From assembly GCA_030532905.1 (NCBI GenBank), contig JAUNKE010000012.1:1-43066 (forward strand): a DNA stretch of 43,066 bases. Reading direction: 5' to 3'. Positions 9,169 to 18,503 of this stretch are shown here, in pieces. The notes under the pieces were generated by a model. That model was not told the DNA's origin. It made no database searches and was given only the letters and a program-made list of their open reading frames with translations. The stretch's first letter is position 1. Each line of letters opens with the position of its first letter. The DNA is from Peptostreptococcaceae bacterium (GTDB lineage Bacteria > Bacillota > Clostridia > Peptostreptococcales > Filifactoraceae). A program made the translations under genes and the position numbers.

Positions 9169-9606
9169 CTATTTTTCTATCTCCATAATTTTATCAACTC
9201 GAATACTGTGACGACCTTCTTCAAACTTCGCATCCAAAAACGCATCGACGACTTCCATCGCCAATCCCGCTCCCAAAGTTCGCTCCCCCAAAGAAATCAT
9301 CTGACAATTATTATGTCGCTTCGCCATCTGCGCGGAGAAAGTATCCGACACATTCGCGCAACGAATCCCCTTGACCTTGTTCGCCGCAATTCCGATGCCG
9401 ATTCCCGTTCCGCAAATCGCAATGCCGTAATCCACTTCTTTCGCAAGCACTTTTTCAGCGAGCAACTTTCCGTAGTCCGGATAGTCCACCGAGTCGGTCG
9501 AATCCGTTCCGTAATCGATCACCTCAAAACCTCTCGCCTCCAAATGCATTTTTACTTTGCGTTTCAATTCCACGCCGCCATGGTCCGCACTCATTCCAAT
9601 TTTCAT
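9169..9606 (-). CDS. rpiB: Ribose-5-phosphate isomerase B
   Basis: A 145-residue RpiB/LacAB-fold isomerase interconverting ribose-5-phosphate and ribulose-5-phosphate in the pentose phosphate pathway. It shows [11 protein letters not shown] at the N-terminus, the catalytic Cys65 in [15 protein letters not shown], and the [16 protein letters not shown] segment. I prefer the start at 9606: [11 protein letters not shown] is the family N-terminus, AAAGGA is 8 bases upstream, and this start clears the sua5 stop. An in-frame codon 45 bases upstream would overlap sua5 and add a non-family extension. Confidence 0.93.
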   Translation of the reverse strand: MKIGMSADHGGVELKRKVKMHLEARGFEVIDYGTDSTDSVDYPDYGKLLAEKVLAKEVDYGIAICGTGIGIGIAANKVKGIRCANVSDTFSAQMAKRHNNCQMISLGERTLGAGLAMEVVDAFLDAKFEEGRHSIRVDKIMEIEK

Positions 9607-9640
9607 CCTGTCCATCCTTTCATCCTGCATTTCACAAAAA

Positions 9641-10780
9641 CTATTCAACATTATTCGCGGCTTTTCGAATTCGATTCATTACCGCCGTCAAAAATTCGTT
9701 TTGCTCCAACTCTTCGAAGTCCTCGCAAAAAATCAAAAGCACCCCCTGCTCATCCAAGTCGCGCAAAGTTTTGAAAAGATTTTTTCCGATCTCCTCTCCG
9801 TTTTGCCCCAGCGATACCCCGAGTCCCTTGTAATGCACCAACGCATCGTCGGTGGTCAATACTTTGACCTGATTCGGAGAAATATCCGTCGATTTTCCGA
9901 ACAATTTTTGCCATTCTTTTTTTTGTTTCTCTTCTATTATATAGCCTTTCGCCGTTTCTTGCAAAAAATCTTTTGTCAAAGGAATCAATTTTTCGCGTGA
10001 CATCAAAATCAATTCGGCATTCGGACTGTAATGTCGATATTTCATTCCCGGAGAGCGCGGCACCGCCTGATTGCTGCTGCGACTGTGTATCAGCTCTTCC
10101 AGCTCCGCCATCTTCGCAGCATAATCCCGCTCGTCCTTTGCAATTGTTCTAAGTATTTGCGACTGGCTGATTTTCCCCGGTCGCAGTACAATCGGCAAAT
10201 GAGTTGTCATATCGACCACCGTGGATTCGATACCGATCTGAGAATTCTCACTCAGAATAATCATATCCACGCGACTCGCCATCTCTTCCACCGCATATTT
10301 GCCCGATGTAATCGACGGTTTTCCGGAAATATTTGCCGAAGGTGCCGCCACGGGTACGCCCGCTTCCTCAATCAGCTTTTGCGCAATCCTATTGCTCGGC
10401 ATCCTTACCGCCACCGTTTCCAATCCGCCCGTCGTCGCACTCGGAACGATGTCCTTTTTGTAAAAAATAAGCGTGAGCGGACCTGGCCAATACGCTTTTA
10501 TCAAAAGCCTCGCCTCATCCGAAATATCCGAAGCGATATCTTCGAGCATCGCTTCATCGCTGATATGCACAATCAACGGATTGTCCGTCGGTCTGCCCTT
10601 CGCTTTGTAAATTCTTTGCGCCGCACGCGGATCCAGTGCATTCGCCCCCAGTCCATATACCGTTTCGGTCGGAAAAATCACCGTTCCGCCATTGCGGATG
10701 ATATTGCCTGCGGTATGGATAATGTCCAGCGATTTTTGCCATTCATTTTCCTTCACCGTATTGATTATTGCCTGTTTCAT
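9641..10780 (-). CDS. sua5: Threonylcarbamoyl-AMP synthase, Sua5 type
   Basis: A 379-residue protein that makes L-threonylcarbamoyladenylate from threonine, bicarbonate and ATP for the t6A37 modification of ANN-decoding tRNAs. The N-terminal YrdC domain (about 20-215) has IFPTETVYGLGANALD and SANISGKPS. The C-terminal Sua5 domain (about 250-379) marks the long form, comparable to Bacillus YwlC. SPGMKYRHYSP links the two. The start at 10780 lies one base after the prfA stop and fits M-K-Q-A at the domain edge; a longer in-frame start would overlap prfA. It is coupled to prfA. Confidence 0.92.
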   Translation of the reverse strand: MKQAIINTVKENEWQKSLDIIHTAGNIIRNGGTVIFPTETVYGLGANALDPRAAQRIYKAKGRPTDNPLIVHISDEAMLEDIASDISDEARLLIKAYWPGPLTLIFYKKDIVPSATTGGLETVAVRMPSNRIAQKLIEEAGVPVAAPSANISGKPSITSGKYAVEEMASRVDMIILSENSQIGIESTVVDMTTHLPIVLRPGKISQSQILRTIAKDERDYAAKMAELEELIHSRSSNQAVPRSPGMKYRHYSPNAELILMSREKLIPLTKDFLQETAKGYIIEEKQKKEWQKLFGKSTDISPNQVKVLTTDDALVHYKGLGVSLGQNGEEIGKNLFKTLRDLDEQGVLLIFCEDFEELEQNEFLTAVMNRIRKAANNVE

Positions 10781-10781
10781 A

Positions 10782-11846
10782 TTATTCAGCCTGCATTTTT
10801 TCCATCTGGTCGGTCGTGATGAGCGCATCGATCATCTCATCCATATCGCCGTTGACAAATTGATCCAATTTGTAGAGCGTCATATTGATTCGATGGTCGC
10901 TCACTCGACCCTGCGGATAGTTGTAGGTACGGATTCGCTCCGAGCGGTCGCCCGTTCCGACCTGACTTTTACGCTCCGCCGCCACTGCCTTCTGCGCCTT
11001 TTCCAATTCCATATCATATAATTTCGCACGCAAAATTTTGAATGCCTTTTCCTTATTCTTAAGTTGCGATTTTTCATCCTGCATCGAAATCACAATTCCG
11101 GTCGGCATATGTGTCAAACGCACCGCCGAGTCGGTGGTATTAACCGACTGACCGCCATTTCCGGATGAGCGGAACACATCGACGCGAACATCGTTGAGAT
11201 TGAGCTCGACATCCACATCCTCCACCTCGGGCAACACCGCCACCGTCGAAGTCGATGTATGGATTCTGCCGCTGGACTCCGTTTCCGGAACCCGCTGCAC
11301 ACGATGCACGCCGGACTCGAATTTCAATCTCGAGTAAGCGCCTTTTCCGTTTATCATAAATACGATCTCTTTGTATCCGCCGATTCCCGTTTCGTTGGCG
11401 GACATCACTTCGACCTTCCAATTTCGGCTCGACGCATACATCGAATACATTCTGAACAACACGCCCGCAAAAAGTGCCGCCTCGTCACCGCCCGCACCGC
11501 CGCGAATTTCGACGATGACATTCTTATCGTCATTCGGATCCTTCGGCAACATTAAAATTTTGAGCTCCTCTTGGATTTTCTCCATCGCATCTTCCTTTTC
11601 GGATAGCTCCATCTTCGCAAGCTCTCTGAATTCCTCATCATTGGAAGTCTCCAAGATTTCTTTTGCGCCTTCGATATCCTGCTTTGTCGCTTTGTACTCC
11701 CGATATTTCGCAATAATCGGCTCAAGATCCGACGCTTCCTTCATCAGCTTTTGCCAATTGCTTTGGTCGGCGATAATCTCCGGATCCGCGACTTTCATAT
11801 TGAGTTCATCATACTTTTCTTCAAGTACGCCTAATTTATCAAACAT
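10782..11846 (-). CDS. prfA: Peptide chain release factor 1
   Basis: A 354-residue class-I release factor recognising UAA and UAG. The codon-reading PxT tripeptide is PET at 187-189 in [17 protein letters not shown]. The peptidyl-tRNA hydrolysis motif GGQ is at 231-233 in [17 protein letters not shown]. The PxT (not SPF) motif distinguishes RF1 from RF2. The Gln of GGQ is the substrate of the adjacent methylase PrmC. GGAG lies upstream of the ATG, 16 bases after the prmC stop. Confidence 0.96.
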   Translation of the reverse strand: MFDKLGVLEEKYDELNMKVADPEIIADQSNWQKLMKEASDLEPIIAKYREYKATKQDIEGAKEILETSNDEEFRELAKMELSEKEDAMEKIQEELKILMLPKDPNDDKNVIVEIRGGAGGDEAALFAGVLFRMYSMYASSRNWKVEVMSANETGIGGYKEIVFMINGKGAYSRLKFESGVHRVQRVPETESSGRIHTSTSTVAVLPEVEDVDVELNLNDVRVDVFRSSGNGGQSVNTTDSAVRLTHMPTGIVISMQDEKSQLKNKEKAFKILRAKLYDMELEKAQKAVAAERKSQVGTGDRSERIRTYNYPQGRVSDHRINMTLYKLDQFVNGDMDEMIDALITTDQMEKMQAE

Positions 11847-11862
11847 AACTTCTCCATTTCCA

Positions 11863-12756
11863 TCAAATTTTGTAACCTGTTATCGCGCGAAAATGTCCTG
11901 CCAAATCCTTGTAGCTTCGGACTTGATACAATCCGCACGACTTCATCAAATGCTCCACCGCTTCCGATTGGTCGTAGCCGATTTCAAAAGCGAAAAAGCC
12001 GCCGGTCTTCAGTCTGTCCATTCCCTCCGACAATATTTTTTTGTAGAAGTAAAGACCGTCCTCTCCGCCATCGAGCGCCTCCATCGGCTCATAATCTTTG
12101 ACATCCGTAGCCAAAGTAGGAATGACATCCGATTGAATATAGGGCGGATTCGAAATAATAAAATCAAATTTTTCATCCGTCAGATTTGAAAACAAATCCG
12201 AAACATGAGCTGAAAAACGCTCCATAATTTTTGAAACAACACCATTATCCGCTAATTGATTCTCCAGATAGGCTGCGTTTTTCTGACAAAGCGCTATCGC
12301 CTGCGGATTGATATCCACCGCGCACATCCGAAGTTTTGGAAAACGCGAAAGCAAAGTGAGCGAAATAATGCCCGTTCCGACACCGATTTCCAATCCGAGC
12401 GCATCCTCCGACTTTTCCAACAATAAACTCGCTTGCTCCACGACGATTTCGGTGTCGCTTCTCGGAATCAAAATTCCTCGCTCCACCCAAAATTCGTAGC
12501 CCATAAATTCGCGATGTCCCAAGAGATATGCCATCGGCATTCCCGCCAGACGCAATGCCAAATTCTTTGAAAAGCGCTCCGCCTGAGCGAAATCGACAAG
12601 CTTGTCCGGATAGAGTTCCAAAAACAATCGCTCTTCGCCCAATGCATCGGAGAGCAACAAATCCGTTTCAAGTGCCGCGACATTGTAATCGAGCTTGTCG
12701 GATAACTGCTCCCGACCTGTTTGACGAAGATTTTTGATACTGACTTGTCCTTCCAT
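11863..12756 (-). CDS. prmC: Peptide chain release factor N5-glutamine methyltransferase
   Basis: A 297-residue SAM-dependent methyltransferase that N5-methylates the GGQ glutamine of release factors. The SAM site is LEIGVGTGI (about 122-130) and the catalytic NPPY motif is at 203-206 in [11 protein letters not shown]. The N-terminal helical substrate-binding domain (1-85) includes the [13 protein letters not shown] stretch. The start ATG overlaps the DUF1385 stop (TAATG), and prfA, its substrate gene, follows directly, the usual arrangement. Confidence 0.95.
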   Translation of the reverse strand: MEGQVSIKNLRQTGREQLSDKLDYNVAALETDLLLSDALGEERLFLELYPDKLVDFAQAERFSKNLALRLAGMPMAYLLGHREFMGYEFWVERGILIPRSDTEIVVEQASLLLEKSEDALGLEIGVGTGIISLTLLSRFPKLRMCAVDINPQAIALCQKNAAYLENQLADNGVVSKIMERFSAHVSDLFSNLTDEKFDFIISNPPYIQSDVIPTLATDVKDYEPMEALDGGEDGLYFYKKILSEGMDRLKTGGFFAFEIGYDQSEAVEHLMKSCGLYQVRSYKDLAGHFRAITGYKI

Positions 12757-13784
12757 TACTCATTCGCCGCCTTATCCGGCCAATCCTCTTGTTTCGGCAT
12801 CGCTTCAATGCTGCCGCCAAAAGATTTTATCGCTTCGGAATCCGATTCGCTCTCCTGTGAAAGCTTTTCAATGATGCCCTCATCTTCGAGCACCGCCTTA
12901 AGCGATGCGATTCCCACTTCGATTTGCTCATCGTCCGGCTCCTTGGTCGTGATATATTGCATCATCAAGCCCGGCCAAACCATCGCCCTTGTAAAAGCGT
13001 TCTGATGTTTTCCGGCTATGCGAATCACTTCATAAGAGATCCCGGCAACCAACGGAAAGGCAATCAATTTCATCGCCGAGCGCAGCCAAACATTTCGAAT
13101 ATCGACAAAGGTGAATACCAAAATGCTTATCATAATCACGACAAACATAAAATTGGTTCCGCAGCGCGGATGCAATCTCGGCATCGCCCGCACATTTTCG
13201 ACCGTCAACTCCTTGCCCTGCTCGTAGGCAAAAATGCTCTTGTGCTCGGCGCCGTGATATTGAAAGACGCGTTTGATATCCTTCATCTGCGACATGCCCA
13301 AAAGATATAAAATAAAAATCGCCAGCTTGATCAGCCCTTCTTTGAGCGAAATCCAAATCGTTCTGTCAGTCACATCGCCTCTTGCAAAAAAGGTCGGTAA
13401 AACGACGAAGAGCGAAACGGCAATCACGATGGAAATTGCAAAGCTGAAAACCGAAATGATTTTATCCAATTTGTCGCCAAAAATTTTCTCCAGCCAAATT
13501 TCAAATTTACTTTTTTCTTCCTCGATGTCCTCCGCGTACAGATTGGCGGAATAGGTCAAATCCTTTCCACCCTCGACCATCGAATCAATCAGCGTAAACA
13601 CTCCGCGAATAAAAGGTAATTTGCGAAATCCTCCCTTGGACAAAGAGCCCTGATTTTTTTCCCGCTTTACCTCGATACTTCCATTTTGTCTGCGAACGGC
13701 AACGGCTTTTGATGAGCCGCATTTCATCATCACGCCCTCAATCAGCGCCTGCCCTCCCGCAGATTCGAATCTTTTATATTCCAT
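12756..13784 (-). CDS. DUF1385 membrane protein (YqhQ-like)
   Basis: A 342-residue protein with the DUF1385 N-terminus (GGQALIEGVMMKC), a KGGFRKLPFIRGVFTLIDSM segment, about four transmembrane helices in the middle (about 110-250) and a conserved-looking YHGAEHKSIFAYEQG histidine-rich stretch. HPRCGTNFMF follows; the paired His and Cys suggest metal binding, but the function is unknown. The C-terminal 60 residues are acidic and probably cytoplasmic. A position between tdk/rpmE and prmC/prfA is typical in Clostridia. AGGAG precedes the ATG. Confidence 0.85.
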   Translation of the reverse strand: MEYKRFESAGGQALIEGVMMKCGSSKAVAVRRQNGSIEVKREKNQGSLSKGGFRKLPFIRGVFTLIDSMVEGGKDLTYSANLYAEDIEEEKSKFEIWLEKIFGDKLDKIISVFSFAISIVIAVSLFVVLPTFFARGDVTDRTIWISLKEGLIKLAIFILYLLGMSQMKDIKRVFQYHGAEHKSIFAYEQGKELTVENVRAMPRLHPRCGTNFMFVVIMISILVFTFVDIRNVWLRSAMKLIAFPLVAGISYEVIRIAGKHQNAFTRAMVWPGLMMQYITTKEPDDEQIEVGIASLKAVLEDEGIIEKLSQESESDSEAIKSFGGSIEAMPKQEDWPDKAANE

Positions 13785-13791
13785 ATTTCTC

Positions 13792-14364
13792 CTATCCTAT
13801 GATATGGTGCTCTCGGCATCGAGCTTCATAACTTTCGGATGCGCCGACCAAGATAATCGGATCGTCGAACTTCGCCGGCTCTCCGTTGATGATTCGCTGC
13901 GTTCTCGTCGCCGGCTGGCCGCATACGACACAGACCGCCTGCAATTTATCCACGAATTCCGCGCGCGCCATCAGCTCCGGAATCACCCCGAAAGGCTCCG
14001 CACGAAAATCCATATCCAATCCTGCGCAGATTACCCGAATTCCTCGATTGGCAAGCTCAATCACGATGCCCACAATCGCTTTGTCAAAAAATTGTACCTC
14101 ATCAAATCCAACCACCTGCGTATCCTGCTTGATATAATTCCATACATCGTCCAAATTGCATAAAGCAACCGCCTGAATGGCAATTCCGCTGTGGCTCGTC
14201 ACATCCTCGATGGAGTAACGGTCATCGATGGACGGCTTGAAAACGAGAACATTTTGTTTTGCGATTTTTGCTCGTTTCAATCGTCGAATCAATTCCTCAC
14301 TCTTTCCCGAATACATCGGCCCCACTACCAATTCAATATATCCATGCCCTGTTGGTCTATACAT
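13792..14364 (-). CDS. tdk: Thymidine kinase (type II)
   Basis: A 190-residue enzyme phosphorylating thymidine with ATP in DNA-precursor salvage. The P-loop is GPMYSGKS (15-22). [10 protein letters not shown] is the Walker-B-like DExQ box. Structural zinc ligands are the CVVC pair and the C-terminal CREH. I choose the ATG at 14364: GGAGGA sits 5 bases before it. The in-frame ATG 12 bases upstream overlaps that ribosome site and adds only four residues. First gene of the long operon, with an extended -10 promoter upstream. Confidence 0.94.
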   Translation of the reverse strand: MYRPTGHGYIELVVGPMYSGKSEELIRRLKRAKIAKQNVLVFKPSIDDRYSIEDVTSHSGIAIQAVALCNLDDVWNYIKQDTQVVGFDEVQFFDKAIVGIVIELANRGIRVICAGLDMDFRAEPFGVIPELMARAEFVDKLQAVCVVCGQPATRTQRIINGEPAKFDDPIILVGASESYEARCREHHIIG

Positions 14365-14395
14365 AAAATCCTCCATCTTAAAAATGCTACCCTAT

Positions 14396-14404
14396 ATTAT
14401 AACA
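14396..14404 (-). promoter_or_regulatory. Extended -10 promoter of the tdk operon
   Basis: TGTTATAAT on the minus strand: TG, one base, then a perfect TATAAT, about 32 bases upstream of the tdk ATG. No good -35 is seen, as expected for extended -10 promoters. It probably drives the run of genes down to tagA. Confidence 0.6.
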
Positions 14405-14751
14405 GAAATCCATACAAATTCCTATATTTTCCGAGCAAAAAACAAGCGATTGTGCAACGCATTTCGCTTTCATTTTCTTTTGATTTTCTCTTTGTCGTTT
14501 TTTAATTTTGAGCCAAAATACATTTTATTTTTCGAATGCATGATGCAAGAAATCTTCGGCAGGTTATATAAAAGAAACACTTTCTTCCCTTTACGAGAAA
14601 GTTTCTTCCTATTATTTATACGGAATTTACAATTTATATAGCTGAATTGACAAGAAAGATATAGATACAATCTATTGGAAATGGATACAACGATGCAAAA
14701 ATACTTTATAACTCAATCAGAAATACCGAGAGTGATAAGCCAAATAATTTG
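14405..14751. other. AT-rich intergenic spacer between tdk and rpmE
   Basis: No convincing gene. Open frames here are short, biased to lysine, asparagine and phenylalanine, and lack ribosome sites. An imperfect hairpin at 14572-14606 (AGAAAC..TTTCT against AGAAAGTTTCT, 10-base loop) may be a weak second terminator behind rpmE. The rest I cannot assign. Confidence 0.5.
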
Positions 14752-14783
14752 CAAAAAAAGAACACAGTCTTTTGAACTGTGTC
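14752..14783 (-). terminator. Rho-independent terminator of rpmE
   Basis: On the minus strand ACACAGT and ACTGTGT form a 7-bp stem around a 7-base loop, followed by TC and seven Ts. It starts just after the rpmE stop. Confidence 0.88.
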
Positions 14784-14789
14784 CCAAAA

Positions 14790-14987
14790 TTATCTTTTGA
14801 ATTTCTTGTTGAACTTTTCGATTCGTCCACCTTTTTCAATTGTCTTGCTCTGTCCGGTATAGAACGGATGACATTGAGAACAAGTTTCTACACGAATCTC
14901 GCCTTTTGTCGAGCCTGCAAGAAATGTATTTCCACAAGCACAATGTACTTGGACTTCATCATATTTTGGATGAATTTCAGGTTTCAT
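14790..14987 (-). CDS. rpmE: 50S ribosomal protein L31 (zinc-binding form)
   Basis: A 65-residue L31 with two CxC/CxxC zinc pairs: CAC near residues 16-18 and CSQC near 36-39. This is the zinc-containing (C+) type rather than the zinc-independent paralogue. [15 protein letters not shown] is the family core. Two ATGs, two codons apart, are possible (14993 and 14987). GGGAG is 8 bases from the second but only 2 from the first, so I prefer the second, giving M-K-P-E-I-H-P. Transcribed alone between its own promoter and terminator. Confidence 0.93.
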   Translation of the reverse strand: MKPEIHPKYDEVQVHCACGNTFLAGSTKGEIRVETCSQCHPFYTGQSKTIEKGGRIEKFNKKFKR

Positions 14988-15031
14988 TTTCATCTCTCCC
15001 TTCGTAAAATTATTCGTAACTTAACTCAGTT

Positions 15032-15060
15032 ATTATACCATAGCAAATAACGAATTGCAA
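15032..15060 (-). promoter_or_regulatory. Sigma-A-type promoter of rpmE
   Basis: On the minus strand TTGCAA (15055-15060), a 17-base spacer and a perfect TATAAT (15032-15037), about 45 bases upstream of the rpmE start. This is one of the clearest promoters in the window. Confidence 0.85.
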
Positions 15061-15171
15061 TATTTTTTATCAAAGAAGCAACCCGCAAAGTGAAACCTAA
15101 AGTGAAAAATTTATCCGAACAAAGCGCGGGCAAATCTTTCACTTCGTCAAAAGCGAGATGTGCTTCTATCA

Positions 15172-18100
15172 TTACATTTTTCGTTTTACGCGGTCGATGG
15201 CGACATTAAAGAGCGTGAAGTCATATCGCGTATGGCTGATTTGCTCGTAATACTCGAGCGCCTGCTCGTATTGACCTCTCGCCTCGCAAATCATTCCCAA
15301 TATATAGAGCGCGTCCGATGTATTGTGCAGAAGCGCAAAGTCTTCAGGCATCGCCTCCATACATTTTTGTGCAAAAAACTCCGCCTTCTCCAAATCGCCC
15401 AAGTAGAAATACGCTTCGGCAATCAGAGAAAGCCAATGCTGAGATTGCTCGTCGGAATAATGTCCATGCTCTCGATAATAATCTTCGACATCTTCCGTTA
15501 TCATTCGAAAATAGTTTTCCATCTTCTGAATTTTTTTCTTGATGAAAAATTTGCGTTGCACCTGCAAATCATCGCTGATATTTCCATTGCTCAAACGCAG
15601 ATTGTACCACATCGCTTCATAATAATTGATAAATGCCAAAGAATTCTTATCCTTGCTCAAATCCATCGCCTTCTGATAATGGTATTCCGCTTTTTCAAAA
15701 TCGAGCAGATACATATAGAAGAACAATCCGATATTGCGCTGCATATCCACCTGCTGCAATAAGGAGCGGTCGAGTCCGAGCAAATATTTCTTCGCCGCAT
15801 CTTCCCCGCGCGTTTTAAGCAGGAATACCGCATATTCATAATGCACTTCCGGATAGCTGTCGTCGATTCGTATCGCTTTGTGATAGCACCCGTCCGCCTG
15901 TGCGTAATCGCCCGTATTGAAATACGCCTCCGCCAGTCGAAGCATCGGCCAGGTTCCCCCGTCTTCACCGAAAATCGTAAATGCTTTTTGAAGCAGCGGA
16001 ATCAGCTCCGCATATCTTCGCTCGCGAACCAATTTTACGGTGTAGTACATATAGGTGTTGAGCGCATAGCGATGCTCGTCAAAATACTCGATTGCCTTCT
16101 GATAATTTTCTTCGGCAATATCGTATTCACCTTTTTTCATATTGCAACGAGCCAAAAAAGTGAGCACATCCGATTCGTACGGATGCAGTTCCTGCGCCTT
16201 GAGCAAGTCCTGATATGTCTCATCCACCTTGCCCAACTGATAGTAATGGTGCGCACGGTCGTAATAATTTTCGTAGGACGGCTCTTTCTCGATTGCCAAA
16301 GTTTTGTACTCGGTCGCTTTTTCAATATCTCCCGAATCCAAATAAACATCGGAAATATAAGAATATACATCATATCGCTCCGGGTCGATTTCAAGCGCCT
16401 GTTTGTAATATTTTATCGCACCTTCTTTGTCGCCCGAGCGTGACTTGGTCGCCGCCAAACGAATATAGTAAACCGAATAAGCCGGATGTCTTTGAATCAG
16501 CTCCGTGTAGAATTTGTCCGCTTCAACATAGCGTCCCATCAACACGAGCAGGTATCCCTTGTCCAATTCGATGCTGCGATTGAATTTATTGTAACTGAGC
16601 GCTTTTTCAATATATTCCAGTCCGCGCTCATAAGCTTTCATCTCACGGTAAATATTGGATGCTTCCTGATAGATGAGCGCACGATCGTCATCGTTGAGCA
16701 TCTCGTCCGCTTCGTCGGCTTTTTCCAAGAGAGCGGAAATTCTTTCGCGCGCTTCGCTGTTATTTCCTCTGAGTCGAAGCGATTTGACTTCATAAAGCTC
16801 CATCAGCTTCGGTGACAATGGCTCGTTTTGTGATTGCTTGAGATCCTCGAGTACATTTTCAAAATCATTGACGAGATTCCAACCGTCAAAAATCATCAGC
16901 CGATAATGGTAGATTCGAGTCAGATAAGGCATATATTCCAACGCCAAATCCAGCAGACGAATCGCATCGGAATAATTTTCGCATCGGAACTCCGCCAATC
17001 CCGTCAGATAGAGCAGCGGCCCGATTTCACCGTTGCGATTCATCGCTTCGGTATTCATCGCCACCACATCTTCAAAGCGGCCGGCATCCAGATACATATT
17101 GCTCAGCGTAATATAGGCATCGAGATTTCGGTCGTCGATTTCGATGACCTTTTTGATATATTCCTCCGCCTTCTCATCCTGTCCGAGCATCGAATACGCA
17201 TAGGACTTGGAGCGAAAAATCGCAACAAATTCGTTGATTCTGTTTCTTTCTTTCGCTTCTTCGCTGAGATTGTCGTCTTTTTTCTCGTTTTCCGAATCCT
17301 CTCGGAGCTCTTCCCATCGCGAAATTTCGTCGATGGCTTTTTCAAAACGCTCCAATTGAACCGAAAGATAGCCTTTCAATTTATAATATTTCAGCGGAAC
17401 ATCCTTTTCGGAAGGCTCGAAACCGCAGAGCAAATCATAGGCTCTCTCAATCTCATCGCGCTCATAATATGCCCACGCCAATGTGATTTTGTCCATCTCG
17501 GACATCGCCTCGCCTCTTTCCTCCAATTTCGGAACGAGTCTCTCGTTGAGCAACTTCGCCACTTCACCGGCATCGTCGTCATAATTGTACTCGCGATTGA
17601 AATCATAATAGGCGTCCTTTGCTTTTTCAACATCTTCCTCACCTATTTCAACAATTTCAAACAGAAGCGCCGCTCGGCTCTGCGCATTGATCGACTTGAT
17701 TTTCTCGGCAAGCTCGCGCCCCTCGTCCAATCGGCGCATTCTTGTCAAAATGCGCAATCGAAGCTCAAGCAAACGAAGATTGTCGGGATAGAGCATCGGA
17801 AAATCGCGCGTTATCTCCTCAGCTTGCTCCAGCTCATTTCTTCTTGTAAAATATTCCGCCTTGGTTTCGTAATAATAAGGATGATAGATTTCCATCGCGT
17901 CCAGCTCTTCCATCGCGGAAGCCGCCTGCTCGGAATTTTCATTGACCATGCCGGCAAAGTCCATGCATTTTTCGATAAAGGCATCGTAATCCGCATAATC
18001 GTCGCCGTCAAAATATTCCATTTTGTAATACTCGCCGTTTTCAATGACATCGAAAACATAGTTGAAAAATCCCGCTGAAAAGTGCTGATTGAGTTCCTCG

Positions 18101-18495
18101 CGTCTTTTGTCCCAATGAAATTCATCGGCAATCAAAGAAAATACGGCGCTCGGCAATCGATAATTGTCCATCAAAAAATGAATCAGCTTCATCTCGCCGT
18201 CGATGCGCGTGTCCAATCCTTGAAACAATGGATCTTGTAGAATTTTTTTCCAATTTTCAAGATTGATTCGCTTGCTGAGAGAACCGTAGATATTGCTCGC
18301 CTCCTCAAAGAGTACCGCGAATTCGTCATCTTCACTTTTTGCATATTGAAGCGCCTTCTCATACGCGTCGCGCAATGCCATGAAGCCTTCCTGATTTTCT
18401 TCCGGATTGTTGTGCTCCAGTTGCGCGCGATATGCTTCCACAATTTCCTCTTGGGATTTGGTCTTCTCAATCCCCAACACTTTCCATATATCCAT
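15172..18495 (-). CDS. Degenerate J-domain/TPR protein, likely HscC partner
   Basis: A 1107-residue soluble protein. Residues 1-52 align with a J domain: WKVLGIEKTKSQEEIVEAYR is helix I/II and FMALRDAYEKAL is helix III. Where the Hsp70-activating HPD should be there is H28-N-N-P-E-E, so the motif is not canonical. The rest is a long helical solenoid. From about 210, and clearly from 370 to 1105, it consists of tetratricopeptide-type repeats with A/Y/G/A spacing, such as AIKYYKQALEIDPERYDVY and KAEYHYQKAMDLSKD. The gene lies 8 bases after hscC, with a strong AGGAGG site. I infer that it recruits or presents clients to this Hsp70, analogous to the DjlB/DjlC partners of E. coli HscC. Confidence 0.82.
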   Translation of the reverse strand: MDIWKVLGIEKTKSQEEIVEAYRAQLEHNNPEENQEGFMALRDAYEKALQYAKSEDDEFAVLFEEASNIYGSLSKRINLENWKKILQDPLFQGLDTRIDGEMKLIHFLMDNYRLPSAVFSLIADEFHWDKRREELNQHFSAGFFNYVFDVIENGEYYKMEYFDGDDYADYDAFIEKCMDFAGMVNENSEQAASAMEELDAMEIYHPYYYETKAEYFTRRNELEQAEEITRDFPMLYPDNLRLLELRLRILTRMRRLDEGRELAEKIKSINAQSRAALLFEIVEIGEEDVEKAKDAYYDFNREYNYDDDAGEVAKLLNERLVPKLEERGEAMSEMDKITLAWAYYERDEIERAYDLLCGFEPSEKDVPLKYYKLKGYLSVQLERFEKAIDEISRWEELREDSENEKKDDNLSEEAKERNRINEFVAIFRSKSYAYSMLGQDEKAEEYIKKVIEIDDRNLDAYITLSNMYLDAGRFEDVVAMNTEAMNRNGEIGPLLYLTGLAEFRCENYSDAIRLLDLALEYMPYLTRIYHYRLMIFDGWNLVNDFENVLEDLKQSQNEPLSPKLMELYEVKSLRLRGNNSEARERISALLEKADEADEMLNDDDRALIYQEASNIYREMKAYERGLEYIEKALSYNKFNRSIELDKGYLLVLMGRYVEADKFYTELIQRHPAYSVYYIRLAATKSRSGDKEGAIKYYKQALEIDPERYDVYSYISDVYLDSGDIEKATEYKTLAIEKEPSYENYYDRAHHYYQLGKVDETYQDLLKAQELHPYESDVLTFLARCNMKKGEYDIAEENYQKAIEYFDEHRYALNTYMYYTVKLVRERRYAELIPLLQKAFTIFGEDGGTWPMLRLAEAYFNTGDYAQADGCYHKAIRIDDSYPEVHYEYAVFLLKTRGEDAAKKYLLGLDRSLLQQVDMQRNIGLFFYMYLLDFEKAEYHYQKAMDLSKDKNSLAFINYYEAMWYNLRLSNGNISDDLQVQRKFFIKKKIQKMENYFRMITEDVEDYYREHGHYSDEQSQHWLSLIAEAYFYLGDLEKAEFFAQKCMEAMPEDFALLHNTSDALYILGMICEARGQYEQALEYYEQISHTRYDFTLFNVAIDRVKRKM

Positions 18496-18503
18496 CGTTC
18501 CTC

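Noticed and set aside
13792-14376. tdk start at 14376
   Set aside because: That ATG overlaps the GGAGGA site which is optimally spaced for the ATG at 14364.
14470-14670. 66-codon frame on the minus strand between rpmE and tdk
   Set aside because: Lys/Asn/Phe-rich composition expected of AT-rich DNA, no ribosome site, and it lies over a weak hairpin.
16834-18078. A 414-codon plus-strand open frame opposite the TPR gene, and many other long antisense frames in 1-24,000
   Set aside because: They are mirror frames of well-supported minus-strand genes, rich in Arg/His/Ser or Phe/Ile, without ribosome sites or recognisable domains.
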